64,000 nucleotides of DNA, taken from the NCBI GenBank assembly GCA_009841265.1, contig VXMB01000009.1, forward strand, positions 1,285,911 through 1,349,910. Direction: 5' to 3'. A model generated the notes under the pieces. The model searched no databases, was not told the origin of the DNA, and worked only from the letters and a program-made list of their open reading frames with translations. Numbering within the stretch: the stretch's first letter is position 1; every line of letters begins with the position of its first letter. Source of the DNA: Gemmatimonadota bacterium (GTDB lineage Bacteria > JAAXHH01). The position numbers were made by a program, and so were the translations under genes. Positions 45,414 through 54,617 of the stretch are shown in pieces.

Positions 45414-48101
45414 ATGACCCTATTGACCGCGACCATCCGCCTTGCACGCGAACTCCGTCGCGATCATGATCAGTTCCAGGAGGCGGCGGGTAGGCCTTCC
45501 TGGCCTACCGCACAGATCTTGCCGCTGTCCGCATGGCTTGCGGAAACCTGGAAGAACGGGCTGTTCTCCGATCACCCGGCGACAGCGGACCTGGCGGCGC
45601 TCCGCCTGCTCGGGCCGGCCGAAGAACGGTTGATCTGGGAAGACGTCATTCGATCCATGGCCGAAGGCTCTCTGCTGGACGTTCCCTCGACGGCGGAAGC
45701 CGCTGCCCTGTCCTGGGAACGCCTGTGTAGCTGGGCGATACCGCATGACGCCGAGGCATGGAATGAATCCGAAGACGCCAGGACTTTTCTGGGCTGGGTC
45801 CGGGCGTTCCAGGCACGTTGCCAACGTAACGGCTGGATTTCGAGCGCCGAACTGCCGGCGTCGGTAACGGAACTCATAGACCGAGGCGCGGCACCGTTTC
45901 CCGACGAGATTGAATTCGCGGGATTCCTCGAGTTTTCGCCGGTGCAGGAACGCCTGATTGACGCCCTCAGAAAACGCGGCATAAAGGTCCGGGAGCGCAC
46001 TCGGATCGATGAAGCCGGCGACGCCTTGCGCGTGGGCTTTGCCGACGCTGGCCGGGAAATCCACGCCGCTGCCGAATGGGCGCGCCGTTGCCTGGAAAGC
46101 GATCCGGACGCGCGCGATCCGGCGTTTCGGATTGGCATCGTTGTGCCCGACCTGAAACAGCAAAAAGACGAGATCGAACGGGTATTCGGCGAAGTGATGC
46201 ACCCCCGCAACCGGCTGCGGCCGGACCTCGATTCTTTGCGGTGCTTCAACATTTCCCTCGGAAGGCCGCTCGATGAATATCCCGTCATCCAGTCAGCGTT
46301 CCTGTTTCTGGGAATCGACCCCGGAGACCTCTCCGTCGAACGCGCGGGCCACGTGCTGAGATCCCCCTTTCTGCCCGGGGCCGCGGAAGAGATGACCGGC
46401 CGGGCCTTGCTGGACGCGGACCTGCGCGCCGGCGGCGCACCGGACGTGTCCCTGTCGGATGTGATCGGGCTGGCCCGGCAACGAAAGGGCACGGACCGGT
46501 GTCCCGGACTCATGACGCTCCTCGCGACCTGGTCGGAGAAGTACGGGACGCTTCAGGATTCGCGGCTGCCCAGCGACTGGGCGCCGGTCCTTTCCGCCTT
46601 CCTTCGCGACATCGGATGGCCCGGTGACCGCACGCTCGACAGTATCGAATACCAGACCCTTGAAGTCTGGCGCGAGTTGCTCTCCAATCTGGCCAATCTG
46701 GACGACGTGTTCGGACGCATTTCGCTCCACCAGGCCGTAGACGTGCTGCGGAACCTGGCTTCGGCCAGGCAGTTTCAGCCGGAATCAGCGCCGGCCCCCG
46801 TCCAGATCCTGGGCGTTTTCGAAAGCTCCGGCCTCCGTTTCGACCGGCTCTGGTTGATGGGCCTTCATGACGGCGCCTGGCCGGCCGACCCCGTGCCCGA
46901 CCCGTTCATTCCGGTACGCCTTCAGCGCCGCTACGGCCTCCCCGGTTCATCGCCGAACCGGGTACTCGAGTTCACCCGCATGCTCACCGGACGCCTGCTC
47001 TCGTCCGCGCCTTCCGTCGTCGTCAGCTACCCCGAACGGGAAGAGGATGCGGACCTGGCCTTCAGTCCGCTCGTCCGCATGCTGCCCGAAACCTCGGCCG
47101 CCGGCCTGGGGATCCCGCCGCTGCCCGGCGGTGGGGAAGGGTTCTGCGGCGACGAGGAAGGGATCTCCGGCGATTCCGCGCTGGAGGTGCTGGACGACCA
47201 CTACGGACCGGCGTGCGGTGACGGGACGCTCAGGGGCGGGACCTTCCTGTTCAAGCTCCAGGCGGCCTGCCCGTTCAAGGCCTTTGCCGAACTGCGGCTC
47301 GGCGCCAGGGCGCTGGAGGAACCAGAACCCGGCCTGAACGCGCTCGACCGGGGAAGGCTCCTGCACCGCGTGCTCGAACGGGTCTGGGGACGGCTGAAGT
47401 CACACGGGCACCTGCTCTCGGCGACGGAAGAGGGGCTGGCGGACCTGGTACGCGGTCACGTCGAACCCGAGGTCCGAAGGATCCTGGGCGGCCGGCTTGC
47501 GCGCAATCCCCGTCTTGCGGAAATCGAGCAGGTCAGGCTGGTGCGCATGATCGGTGAATGGATGAAGCTGGAACAGCAGCGGAAGCCATTCACGGTAGTC
47601 GACCAGGAGGAGATTCGGCCGGTCGAAGTCGGCGGCATTGAGGTGAAAATCCAGGTGGATCGGGTGGACCGCCTGGAGGACGGTAAGCTGGTCATCCTGG
47701 ACTACAAGTCCGGGGAATGCGGTCCCGCCGACTGGGCGGGTGCGAGACCGGACGAACCCCAGTTGCCTATTTACGCCGTTACTGCGGAAGCCGACGTGGC
47801 GGGCGTCCTGTTCGCAAGGCTGCGGACGGGCGACCTGGGGTTCAGGGGGTTGGCCGAATCTCCGGATATCGCACCGGGGGTCCGGGTACCGGAAAAGCAG
47901 CCGCCGATTGCCCAGACCATTAGCGACTGGAGGACGGTGCTGGATGTACTAGGCCGCGGCTTCCGGGAGGGCCGGGCACACGTGGATCCCAAGGACCCCG
48001 CAAAGACGTGCAGGTACTGCGAACTGCCGTCCCTGTGCCGGATAAGCCAGGGGACGGTGGAACTATACGAACCGGAGGAAGCGGAAAATGACCGTGGTTG
48101 A
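45414..48101 (+). CDS. AddB-like PD-(D/E)XK nuclease subunit of a helicase-nuclease
   Basis: 895 residues. The N-terminal and middle parts resemble an inactivated UvrD-type fold (LLTATIRLARELRRDH at the start, no Walker A). The C-terminal RecB-family nuclease has ILDYKSGE with Asp763/Lys765. Four cysteines, Cys619 (ACPFKAF) and the CRYCELPSLC cluster (866, 869, 875), bracket the nuclease as in the iron-sulphur AddB nucleases. It matches the probable-DNA-repair-protein family paired with a UvrD-like partner. The next gene overlaps by 14 bp. Together they should process double-strand breaks. Confidence 0.87.
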   Translation: MTLLTATIRLARELRRDHDQFQEAAGRPSWPTAQILPLSAWLAETWKNGLFSDHPATADLAALRLLGPAEERLIWEDVIRSMAEGSLLDVPSTAEAAALSWERLCSWAIPHDAEAWNESEDARTFLGWVRAFQARCQRNGWISSAELPASVTELIDRGAAPFPDEIEFAGFLEFSPVQERLIDALRKRGIKVRERTRIDEAGDALRVGFADAGREIHAAAEWARRCLESDPDARDPAFRIGIVVPDLKQQKDEIERVFGEVMHPRNRLRPDLDSLRCFNISLGRPLDEYPVIQSAFLFLGIDPGDLSVERAGHVLRSPFLPGAAEEMTGRALLDADLRAGGAPDVSLSDVIGLARQRKGTDRCPGLMTLLATWSEKYGTLQDSRLPSDWAPVLSAFLRDIGWPGDRTLDSIEYQTLEVWRELLSNLANLDDVFGRISLHQAVDVLRNLASARQFQPESAPAPVQILGVFESSGLRFDRLWLMGLHDGAWPADPVPDPFIPVRLQRRYGLPGSSPNRVLEFTRMLTGRLLSSAPSVVVSYPEREEDADLAFSPLVRMLPETSAAGLGIPPLPGGGEGFCGDEEGISGDSALEVLDDHYGPACGDGTLRGGTFLFKLQAACPFKAFAELRLGARALEEPEPGLNALDRGRLLHRVLERVWGRLKSHGHLLSATEEGLADLVRGHVEPEVRRILGGRLARNPRLAEIEQVRLVRMIGEWMKLEQQRKPFTVVDQEEIRPVEVGGIEVKIQVDRVDRLEDGKLVILDYKSGECGPADWAGARPDEPQLPIYAVTAEADVAGVLFARLRTGDLGFRGLAESPDIAPGVRVPEKQPPIAQTISDWRTVLDVLGRGFREGRAHVDPKDPAKTCRYCELPSLCRISQGTVELYEPEEAENDRG

Positions 48102-51100
48102 ACCGGCAGCGGACCAGCAGCAACGTCTCGAAGCGCTCGATACGGCCCGGTCGTTCATCGTCCAGGCGCCCGCGGGGTCCGGCAAGACCGAATTGCTGAT
48201 CCAGCGGTTCCTGGCCTTGCTGGCCCGGGTGGACCGGCCGGAGGCGGTCGTGGCCATTACCTTTACCCGCAAGGCGGCCGCGGAGATGCGCCATCGCATC
48301 GTCGCGGCCCTGGGAAGCGCCGCCGGACCACGGCCCACGACGCCGCACGAAGCCCACACCTGGAAGCTCGCGCGGGAAGCCGTTGCCCGAAACGACCGGC
48401 TGGACTGGCGGCTGGCCGAGCATCCGGCGCGGATGCGCATCCAGACGATCGATTCGCTCTGCGCCATGCTGGTGCGCAGGATGCCCTGGGTCTCCCGCAT
48501 GGGCGCGGCGCTCCGGCCGGTGGATGACGCGGGACACCTGTACGCGCGCGCGGCCCGCCGTACGGTGTCCATACTGGATGACGTAGGGGCGCCGTCGGAA
48601 GTCGCCGGAGCGGTGGCCGTACTGCTTGCCCACCTGGATAACCATTTCGGAAGAGTCGAGCAGCTGCTGAGCGTCATGCTCGGCACCAGGGACCAGTGGA
48701 TGCGCCACGTAGCCCATCGTGGGCACCACAGTGTACTGCGTGAAGCACCGGCGCCTCGCGGGCCCGACTCAGAGGGCGAAGCCGGTGCTGCCGGCGATGA
48801 CCCGGCGCTTCCCCACCCCGATGCGCTGCGTGCCCACCTGGAGTCCTCTCTCGGGGAAGTCATCGAAAGCGCCCTGGAAGATGTCCGTGAAGGATTCCCG
48901 CCACACTTCAGGGACGAAACCGCCGCGCTCGCCCGATTCGCGGCATCGAACCTGCGTGCGGGGAACCGGGCGAGTGCGATCAACGCGTGTCAAGAGATGA
49001 CCGGGTTTCCGGGTTCGGATGCCGATTCGCTCCCCTCCTGGATCGGTATCGCGGAGATGCTCTTGACCGGCCAGGGAACCCGTCGCCGGTCCCTGAACGT
49101 CAACCAGGGATTCCCGGCGACCGATGTCGGCCGTGACGCCAAAGAACGGCTTGCCCGCATCGACCTGGACCCGGAAACCACCGAATCGCTGCACGAATTG
49201 CGCACACTGCCCCCTCCGCGTTTCGATGAAAGGCAGTGGGACGTCCTGAACGCGCTGATGCTCCTGCTTCCCGTGGCGGTGGAGCAGCTCAGGCTCGTCT
49301 TTCGGGAGGAAGGATGCGTCGACTTCACGGAGATCGGCATCGGCGCGCGGGCCGCCCTGGGTCCGGACGAGGCGCCCACCGACCTGGCCCGGAGCCTGGA
49401 CGATCGCATCATGCACCTGCTCATCGACGAGTTCCAGGACACCTCCCAGAGTCAGTGCGGCCTGCTCACCCGCCTGATCAGGGACTGGCGCCCGAATGAT
49501 GGCCGGACGCTGTTCCTGGTGGGCGACCCCATGCAGTCGATCTACGGTTTTCGCGAAGCGGAGGTGGGGCTTTTCCTTCAGGCCCGGAAAAACGGGGTAG
49601 GCGCCGTCAACCCGGTCCCTCTCGCGCTTTCGGTGAACTTCCGCTCGCATCCACCCGTCGTGAATTGGGTCAACCGCGTGTTGCGCGACGCATTCCCCCT
49701 GAGCGAGGACTTCCTTTCGGGTGCGGTGACCTATGAGCCCTCCGAGGCATTCAAGGCCGACGAGCCCGACAGTTGCGTCCGCTTCCATCCCTTCCTCGCA
49801 CGCGACCAGGAGGCCGAAGCCGAACGCGTCATTGAGATTATCGCCGACGCGCAGGCGCGCCGACCGGACGAGACCATCGCCGTGCTGGTCCACGCCCGCA
49901 GTCATCTGGCCGGTATCGTTTCCGCCCTGAGAAGGAACGGGGTGAGATTCCGCGCCTTGGAGATCGACGCCCTGGGGGACCGTCCCGTGGTGCGGGACCT
50001 GCTCGCGCTCACGCGGGCGCTCCTGCATCCCGGCGACCGGGTGGCCTGGCTGGCCATCCTGCGCGCGCCTTGGTGCGGCCTCACGTTGACGGACCTCGAG
50101 GCCCTTGCCGGAGTCAACGCCCCGTCCACGGTATGGGATCTTCTTCAGGATCCTGCGCGGCGGGAGCGGCTGTCACCGGACGCCCGATCCAGGATTGACC
50201 GCATGATGCCCGTACTCGCCGATGCCTTCGCTCTCCGCGCCAGGCTGCCCATCCGCCGGCTGGTGGAAGGCGTCTGGTCCGCGCTGGGCGGACCGGCCTG
50301 CCTGGAGACCCGGACCGAACGCGAAGACGCCACCGCTTTTCTCGATCTCCTGGAACGGGTTCAGGACGGCCTGGGAATCCCGGACGAGAAGGCCTTCGCC
50401 GATGACGTCGCGCGCCTTTTCGCGCCTTCCGACATCGAAGCCGCCGGGGACGTGCAGCTGCTGACCATTCACCGGGCCAAGGGGCTGGAGTTCGATACGG
50501 TCATCCTGCCCGGCCTGGGCCGCCTTCCCCGATCGGAGGACCCGAGGTTGCTTATGTGGCACGAATACGCACGCGGCAGGCAGTCCCGCCTTCTACTGGC
50601 GCCTATTCGCGCTACCGGCGGCGAAAAGGACCCACTCTACGCCTACCTGGCCCGCATTGAAACGCAAAAACGCGAGAACGAAAGGACCCGGCTGCTCTAC
50701 GTGGCCGCCACCCGGGCCCGGAAATGCCTGCATCTGCTCGGACACGCCGTACCCGATCCGGAGAACGAATCCCTGAAGATACCGAGTTCGCGGACGCTGC
50801 TGGCAAGAATCTGGCACGCGGTGGAACCGGATTTCATGGAAGCGCTGAAGGACTACGAAGGAAAAGATCCGGAAAGTGACACGGCCGCGGCGAAAACCCT
50901 GGGAGTGCCGCTCCGACGCCTGGTAGCGGGCTGGACGCCCGGGCCGCTGCCCGAAGACATCGACTTCAAACCGCTCTACGATCCGTCGGATCCCGAAGGC
51001 GAAGAGCCGGGACATCCCACCTTCGAATGGGTAACCGAACTTCAGCGCCGGGTAGGCGTCGTCGTGCACCAGATGCTGCAGCGTATGTACGCGCCGGATC

Positions 51101-51549
51101 TCCTGGACTTCAGCGAGGACAGGCTTCGCACGGCGCTCCGGCAGCAAGGGCTGGCGGGCGAAAAGCTGGACGAGGCGGTTTCCCGGGCGCTTTCCGCCCT
51201 GGGGAACATTGTTGCCGACGAAAGGGGACGCTGGATTCTGTCCCGGCACGCCCACGACGAAAGAGAACTCGCCCTTACCACGGTCCTCAACGGTCGGCCC
51301 CGACAGTACGTCGTGGACCGGACCTTCGTCTTCGAAGGGACGCGCTGGATCATCGACTACAAGACCAGCGCCCATACCGGCGGAGATCTCGAGGGCTTTC
51401 TGGATAACGAACAGCAGCGGTACCGAAGCCAGTTGGAGGGCTATGCGGGCGTCATGCAGTCGCTGGAATCCGGGCCGGTCAACCTGGGCCTGTATTTCCC
51501 GATGCTGCAGGGATGGCGGTCCTGGACGTACCGGGAGAACCGGCATTGA
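48088..51549 (+). CDS. AddA-like UvrD/REP helicase-nuclease
   Basis: 1153 residues. Superfamily 1A helicase motifs in order: I QAPAGSGKTELLIQRF, Ia AITFTRKAAAEMRHRI, II LLIDEFQDTS, III FLVGDPMQSIYGFREAE, IV NFRSHPPVVNW, V TIHRAKGLEFDTVILP, VI LLYVAATRARKCLHLL. The C-terminal nuclease has WIIDYKTSAH (Asp1090, Lys1092). Between motifs II and the N-terminus is a long accessory domain. It pairs with the upstream Fe-S nuclease as a two-nuclease AddAB-type complex for recombinational repair or degradation of linear DNA. Confidence 0.92.
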   Translation: MTVVEPAADQQQRLEALDTARSFIVQAPAGSGKTELLIQRFLALLARVDRPEAVVAITFTRKAAAEMRHRIVAALGSAAGPRPTTPHEAHTWKLAREAVARNDRLDWRLAEHPARMRIQTIDSLCAMLVRRMPWVSRMGAALRPVDDAGHLYARAARRTVSILDDVGAPSEVAGAVAVLLAHLDNHFGRVEQLLSVMLGTRDQWMRHVAHRGHHSVLREAPAPRGPDSEGEAGAAGDDPALPHPDALRAHLESSLGEVIESALEDVREGFPPHFRDETAALARFAASNLRAGNRASAINACQEMTGFPGSDADSLPSWIGIAEMLLTGQGTRRRSLNVNQGFPATDVGRDAKERLARIDLDPETTESLHELRTLPPPRFDERQWDVLNALMLLLPVAVEQLRLVFREEGCVDFTEIGIGARAALGPDEAPTDLARSLDDRIMHLLIDEFQDTSQSQCGLLTRLIRDWRPNDGRTLFLVGDPMQSIYGFREAEVGLFLQARKNGVGAVNPVPLALSVNFRSHPPVVNWVNRVLRDAFPLSEDFLSGAVTYEPSEAFKADEPDSCVRFHPFLARDQEAEAERVIEIIADAQARRPDETIAVLVHARSHLAGIVSALRRNGVRFRALEIDALGDRPVVRDLLALTRALLHPGDRVAWLAILRAPWCGLTLTDLEALAGVNAPSTVWDLLQDPARRERLSPDARSRIDRMMPVLADAFALRARLPIRRLVEGVWSALGGPACLETRTEREDATAFLDLLERVQDGLGIPDEKAFADDVARLFAPSDIEAAGDVQLLTIHRAKGLEFDTVILPGLGRLPRSEDPRLLMWHEYARGRQSRLLLAPIRATGGEKDPLYAYLARIETQKRENERTRLLYVAATRARKCLHLLGHAVPDPENESLKIPSSRTLLARIWHAVEPDFMEALKDYEGKDPESDTAAAKTLGVPLRRLVAGWTPGPLPEDIDFKPLYDPSDPEGEEPGHPTFEWVTELQRRVGVVVHQMLQRMYAPDLLDFSEDRLRTALRQQGLAGEKLDEAVSRALSALGNIVADERGRWILSRHAHDERELALTTVLNGRPRQYVVDRTFVFEGTRWIIDYKTSAHTGGDLEGFLDNEQQRYRSQLEGYAGVMQSLESGPVNLGLYFPMLQGWRSWTYRENRH

Positions 51550-51566
51550 AACCCGGTAAAGACACC

Positions 51567-52598
51567 ATGCCTGATCACAATTTCCCGCTGATCGAAGTCG
51601 AGGGCAGCGGCTACGAGATGGGCTATCAGCACGGCGCGCAGGCAGCTGGTCTCGTCCAGCGGTACCTGCGGTGGATCGAGCGGTTGACCGGGATGTCCCG
51701 GGATGCGCTGTGCCGGAACGCCATGAGTTTCTGGCCGCTGATGGAGCGCCTGAGTCCGGCCTTCTCGGAAGAGGTTCGGGGCTTGGCGGCAGGTGCGGGC
51801 ATCAGCCTGGAAGAAGCGGTCCTGTGCCAGGCCCGCGCCGAGGCCGCGCAGCAATCGGTCGGGGCCTGCACCGCCTTCGCGCTGACGCGGTCGGCCACGG
51901 CCGATGGGAACACGCTGGCGGGACAGAACCAGGACCTCGAGCCGGAATACGCCGACGTCGCGCTGTTGTTACGGGTAAGACCCGGCGACGGTCGGCCCCG
52001 GGCGTTGATGTTCACCTTTGCCGGCCAGCTGGGTTATTCCGGAATGAACGAGCACGGCGTGGCCCATTTCGCCAATGCCCTCTATGGATGTACCTGGAGG
52101 ATGGGACTGCCCCATTACCCGATCAAGCGCCTGGTCCTGGAGCAGCGGACGGTCGAAGACTGCGTGGCACTTCTTTCCCGGCACCGCACCTGTTCGGCCG
52201 CCAACCTGGTGCTGTGCGACGGACAGGGACACATCGATACCGTGGAAATACGGCCCGAGGGCATTGCCCGGTACCGGGACGCCCATCCGGACGCCTGCCT
52301 GCACACCAATCACTACCTGACCCCCGCGTTCGCCGGTCATGAAACCGGATTCCTGCCGGATTCGTGTCCCCGACTGGACCGCATCCGGCAACTGGTCCAG
52401 GCGCGTTGGGGGACGATCACCGTCGAAACGATCAAAGAAATCCTGGCCGATCACGAAAACGATCCCGGCGGGATCTGCCGGCACGGTGCGGTCGGGATGC
52501 ACTCGATTTCAGGGTACATCGCCGAACCCGAAAAACGGCTGCTTCACGTGAGACGCGGTCACGGTTGTCTGGGTACGTGGCAGGCGTACGAAGTGTGA
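51567..52598 (+). CDS. C45-family peptidase / acyl-CoA:6-APA acyltransferase-like Ntn hydrolase
   Basis: 343 residues from ATG 51567. EVEGSGYEMGYQHGAQAAGLVQRY starts the family pattern (split over residues 10-33). Cys101 in VGACTAFAL is the likely N-terminal nucleophile exposed by self-cleavage, and LAGQNQDLEPEY, FAGQLGYSGMNEHGVAHFANAL and HTNHYLTPAF follow. Members hydrolyse or transfer acyl groups on amides such as penicillins and N-acyl amino acids. The gene starts 17 bp after addA but is functionally unrelated to it as far as can be seen. Confidence 0.85.
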   Translation: MPDHNFPLIEVEGSGYEMGYQHGAQAAGLVQRYLRWIERLTGMSRDALCRNAMSFWPLMERLSPAFSEEVRGLAAGAGISLEEAVLCQARAEAAQQSVGACTAFALTRSATADGNTLAGQNQDLEPEYADVALLLRVRPGDGRPRALMFTFAGQLGYSGMNEHGVAHFANALYGCTWRMGLPHYPIKRLVLEQRTVEDCVALLSRHRTCSAANLVLCDGQGHIDTVEIRPEGIARYRDAHPDACLHTNHYLTPAFAGHETGFLPDSCPRLDRIRQLVQARWGTITVETIKEILADHENDPGGICRHGAVGMHSISGYIAEPEKRLLHVRRGHGCLGTWQAYEV

Positions 52599-52609
52599 GG
52601 AACCTGCAA

Positions 52610-53356
52610 TCACGCATCGGCGCTGCCGGGTGCGTGATATGACCGGTACGCTCCGTCCTTCAACACCGAAACGCAACGGCTCGCGTCCAAAGCCGCGGCA
52701 AGCCGCACATCCTCCGCGAATCCCCTGCCGATCAACTCTTTGCCGGAACCCGATCCACAAAGGACCGTTTCCAGATCGTCCCTGAACGCCTCGAAAACCC
52801 GGGCGGCGGTTTCGGCTTCCGGCGAACGGGTGCCTTCCAGCGCGTGGATGACGGCCCCTGCGCCGATCAGGTCCTCGATCGCGGGCCTGAGGGTCTGCTG
52901 TTGCTTCCAGCGTTCCCCCGCGGCAATGATACTGATGCCGGTTTCGTATTGCCGCAGAACGCCGGCAAGGGCTGTTGCGTTCCGTAGGCAGCCGGCGAAT
53001 GTGGGGATATCGCCGGTCGACAAGGATAAGGTAGACCCGTTGGGAGAGGGCAGGACAAGCGCAGTGCCGGCTTGCATGTCCACCAGGGAGGAGGGGGAAA
53101 GCGAATAGCCGCCCCCTTCGTATTCCCGGGTGGCATTGGCCAACTGGGCATTCAGGGACCTGGCGTAGGCCACCGCCGAATGGTCCTTGCTACGGAACGG
53201 GTAGACCAGCGCGCCGTTTCCCGCGGCAATGTCCACACTGGTGGTAAAGGACAGGACGTCGACAATGACCACGGCCCGGCTGACGGGCAGCAGTTCCTGA
53301 AGCCCCTCCATGCCCCACTCGCACCGGATATCGAACGAACCCTGGTCATAGTACAT
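52610..53356 (-). CDS. comB: 2-phosphosulfolactate phosphatase family protein
   Basis: 248 residues. ComB signature VVIVDVLSFTTSVDIAAGNGA and LPSPNGSTLSLS, GCLRNATALA, and IIAAGERW near the middle. The characterised members remove phosphate from 2-phosphosulfolactate in coenzyme M or sulfolactate synthesis, but the family is common in bacteria without coenzyme M and the true substrate here is unknown. No comA/comC/comDE neighbour is present. It converges with the C45 gene, stops 12 bp apart, over a hairpin (52609-52638). Confidence 0.85.
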   Translation of the reverse strand: MYYDQGSFDIRCEWGMEGLQELLPVSRAVVIVDVLSFTTSVDIAAGNGALVYPFRSKDHSAVAYARSLNAQLANATREYEGGGYSLSPSSLVDMQAGTALVLPSPNGSTLSLSTGDIPTFAGCLRNATALAGVLRQYETGISIIAAGERWKQQQTLRPAIEDLIGAGAVIHALEGTRSPEAETAARVFEAFRDDLETVLCGSGSGKELIGRGFAEDVRLAAALDASRCVSVLKDGAYRSYHAPGSADA

Positions 53357-53368
53357 CGAAAGCTCGCG

Positions 53369-53422
53369 GTCAGCCTGGCCGGCATGGTCAGCCTGGCCGG
53401 CATGGTCAGCCTGGGTGGCCTA
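53369..53422. repeat. 18-bp x3 tandem repeat upstream of comB
   Basis: GGTCAGCCTGGCCGGCAT at 53369-53386 and exactly again at 53387-53404, with a third diverged copy (GGTCAGCCTGGGTGGCCT) at 53405-53422 that includes the stop codon of the small upstream gene. The same word GGTCAGCCTGG occurs inside the GlmU-like gene and dxr. Confidence 0.92.
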
Positions 53423-53599
53423 TGCGCTCGACTGTTCTTCGCGCGGGATGTTGCGTAGATACCGGTTCAACTTGTGGGTCTCGTAACGAAAGTCGTCGAT
53501 GTGCCTGGCGATCGTCGACAACAGGATGACCACCTCGTGCAGCTCGCCACGCAGTTCATTCAGTACTTCGCAGGTCTCTTGTGCTTCCGTGTTTCGCAT
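53420..53599 (-). CDS. Small coiled-coil protein (59 residues)
   Basis: ATG 53599 with GGGAG 8 bp upstream opens a 59-codon frame ending at TAG 53420-53422. The product begins MRNTEAQETCEVLNELRGEL and continues with an amphipathic helix (HEVVILLSTIARHIDDFRYE) and a charged end (REEQSSA). No family recognised. It precedes comB by about 65 bp on the same strand, so it may be cotranscribed. The good ribosome-binding site and the helix pattern support coding. Confidence 0.5.
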   Translation of the reverse strand: MRNTEAQETCEVLNELRGELHEVVILLSTIARHIDDFRYETHKLNRYLRNIPREEQSSA

Positions 53600-53698
53600 G
53601 AATACTCTCCCGATTCGGTGCGGACTGGTCTTAAGGAACGGGTGCGTGCATGAACAGCAGCCGGTGCGGAAGCCGGGATGCCATCATTAAACAGGATG

Positions 53699-53711
53699 TA
53701 TAGTTACTATA
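53699..53711. promoter_or_regulatory. Palindrome TATAGTTACTATA in an AT-rich gap
   Basis: A perfect 13-bp inverted repeat around one base lies in the roughly 140-bp AT-rich gap between the small coiled-coil gene and phyH. It is about 100 bp upstream of the small gene on its strand and could be an operator or contain its -10 box. Confidence 0.35.
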
Positions 53712-53738
53712 TAGTTTATTATTATTTCAAACGGAAGT

Positions 53739-54605
53739 TTAATTCACTTTTTTTGTTTCAACATGGGAAGATGATCCTGGTCCGGCCTGAACCTGCTGAC
53801 CCGCGGGCTCCAGCGTGAAGGTCTTCCTGCCATCCAGACCGCACGCCACCGGATAGGTTTTCTCCCTGGGGCCGCCCTTGCCGGGGACGTAGCGGACATG
53901 GGGTGGGAAGTAGGCGTATAGCGCCGTATTGCGGGGGTGGGGGGACCGGTTGGGACCGGATCCGTGTACCATCAGGCTGTGGAAAAAGAGCGCGCTGCCG
54001 GCCTTCAGCGGCACCTCGACCTGATGGGCATCCTGCAGGTCGCGCTCATGCGCGGGCTCCGCATCCTGTGCCTGCGCGATAAGACCCCAGTCTTTCAACC
54101 CCCAGGTGTGGCTGCGCGGGATGACTTTGAAGCAGCCGTTCTCGGTCGTGGCGTCGTTCAGGGCGATGCTGACGGTCACGAGCGCGGGCGGTTCGATGGG
54201 CCAATAAGCCGAATCTTGGTGCGGCGCATGGGCGGAGCCGTGAAAGGCCGGCTTGAGCATCAGGGTGCTGCGGAAGAGCAGCAGGTCGGGACCGAGCAAT
54301 CCACCCACCACCCGGAGCAGCCTGGGATGGACGGAGAGGTCGCGAAAGAACGTCGAGATCTCCCGTGTGTTTTCGATTTTCCTCAGTACGGGCAGGCCGT
54401 CCGGCCGGTTCGCACCCTTCGCGTAAGGCTCGCGCTGGAATTGCGAGGATGCCGGATCGCCGGCGGACTCGAGTTCCGCCGATACCCGGTGCAGGCGTTC
54501 GATTTCCTCGTGGCACGCGGCCAATTCGTCTTCAGACAGCACGCCTTCAACGACCAGATATCCCTCTTCCTCGAAAAAGGCCTTCTGTTCAGCCAGGCTC
54601 ATCAT
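53739..54605 (-). CDS. Phytanoyl-CoA dioxygenase (PhyH) family protein
   Basis: 288 residues from ATG 54605 (second ATG at 54602) behind AGGAGGAC. Fe(II)/2-oxoglutarate-dependent oxygenase fold with the facial triad HQD (APHQDSAYWP) and the distal His in MVHGSGPNRS; the Arg of NTALYAY-adjacent region would bind 2-oxoglutarate. ENGCFKVIPRSHTWG is a classic PhyH segment. Such enzymes hydroxylate diverse small molecules and are strongly expanded in some marine lineages. Cotranscribed with the small membrane gene 12 bp upstream. Confidence 0.92.
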   Translation of the reverse strand: MMSLAEQKAFFEEEGYLVVEGVLSEDELAACHEEIERLHRVSAELESAGDPASSQFQREPYAKGANRPDGLPVLRKIENTREISTFFRDLSVHPRLLRVVGGLLGPDLLLFRSTLMLKPAFHGSAHAPHQDSAYWPIEPPALVTVSIALNDATTENGCFKVIPRSHTWGLKDWGLIAQAQDAEPAHERDLQDAHQVEVPLKAGSALFFHSLMVHGSGPNRSPHPRNTALYAYFPPHVRYVPGKGGPREKTYPVACGLDGRKTFTLEPAGQQVQAGPGSSSHVETKKVN

Positions 54606-54617
54606 CGCTGAGTCCTC

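Noticed and set aside
52609..52638. Hairpin between the C45 gene and comB as a terminator
   Set aside because: An 8-bp stem (ATCACGCA/TGCGTGAT) exists, but it overlaps the comB end and has no T-run on either side, so it was not listed as a terminator.
53499..53690. Plus-strand 63-codon frame near comB
   Set aside because: It is antisense to the small coiled-coil frame, which has the better ribosome-binding site; the plus product is Ser/Cys-rich and unlike a protein family.
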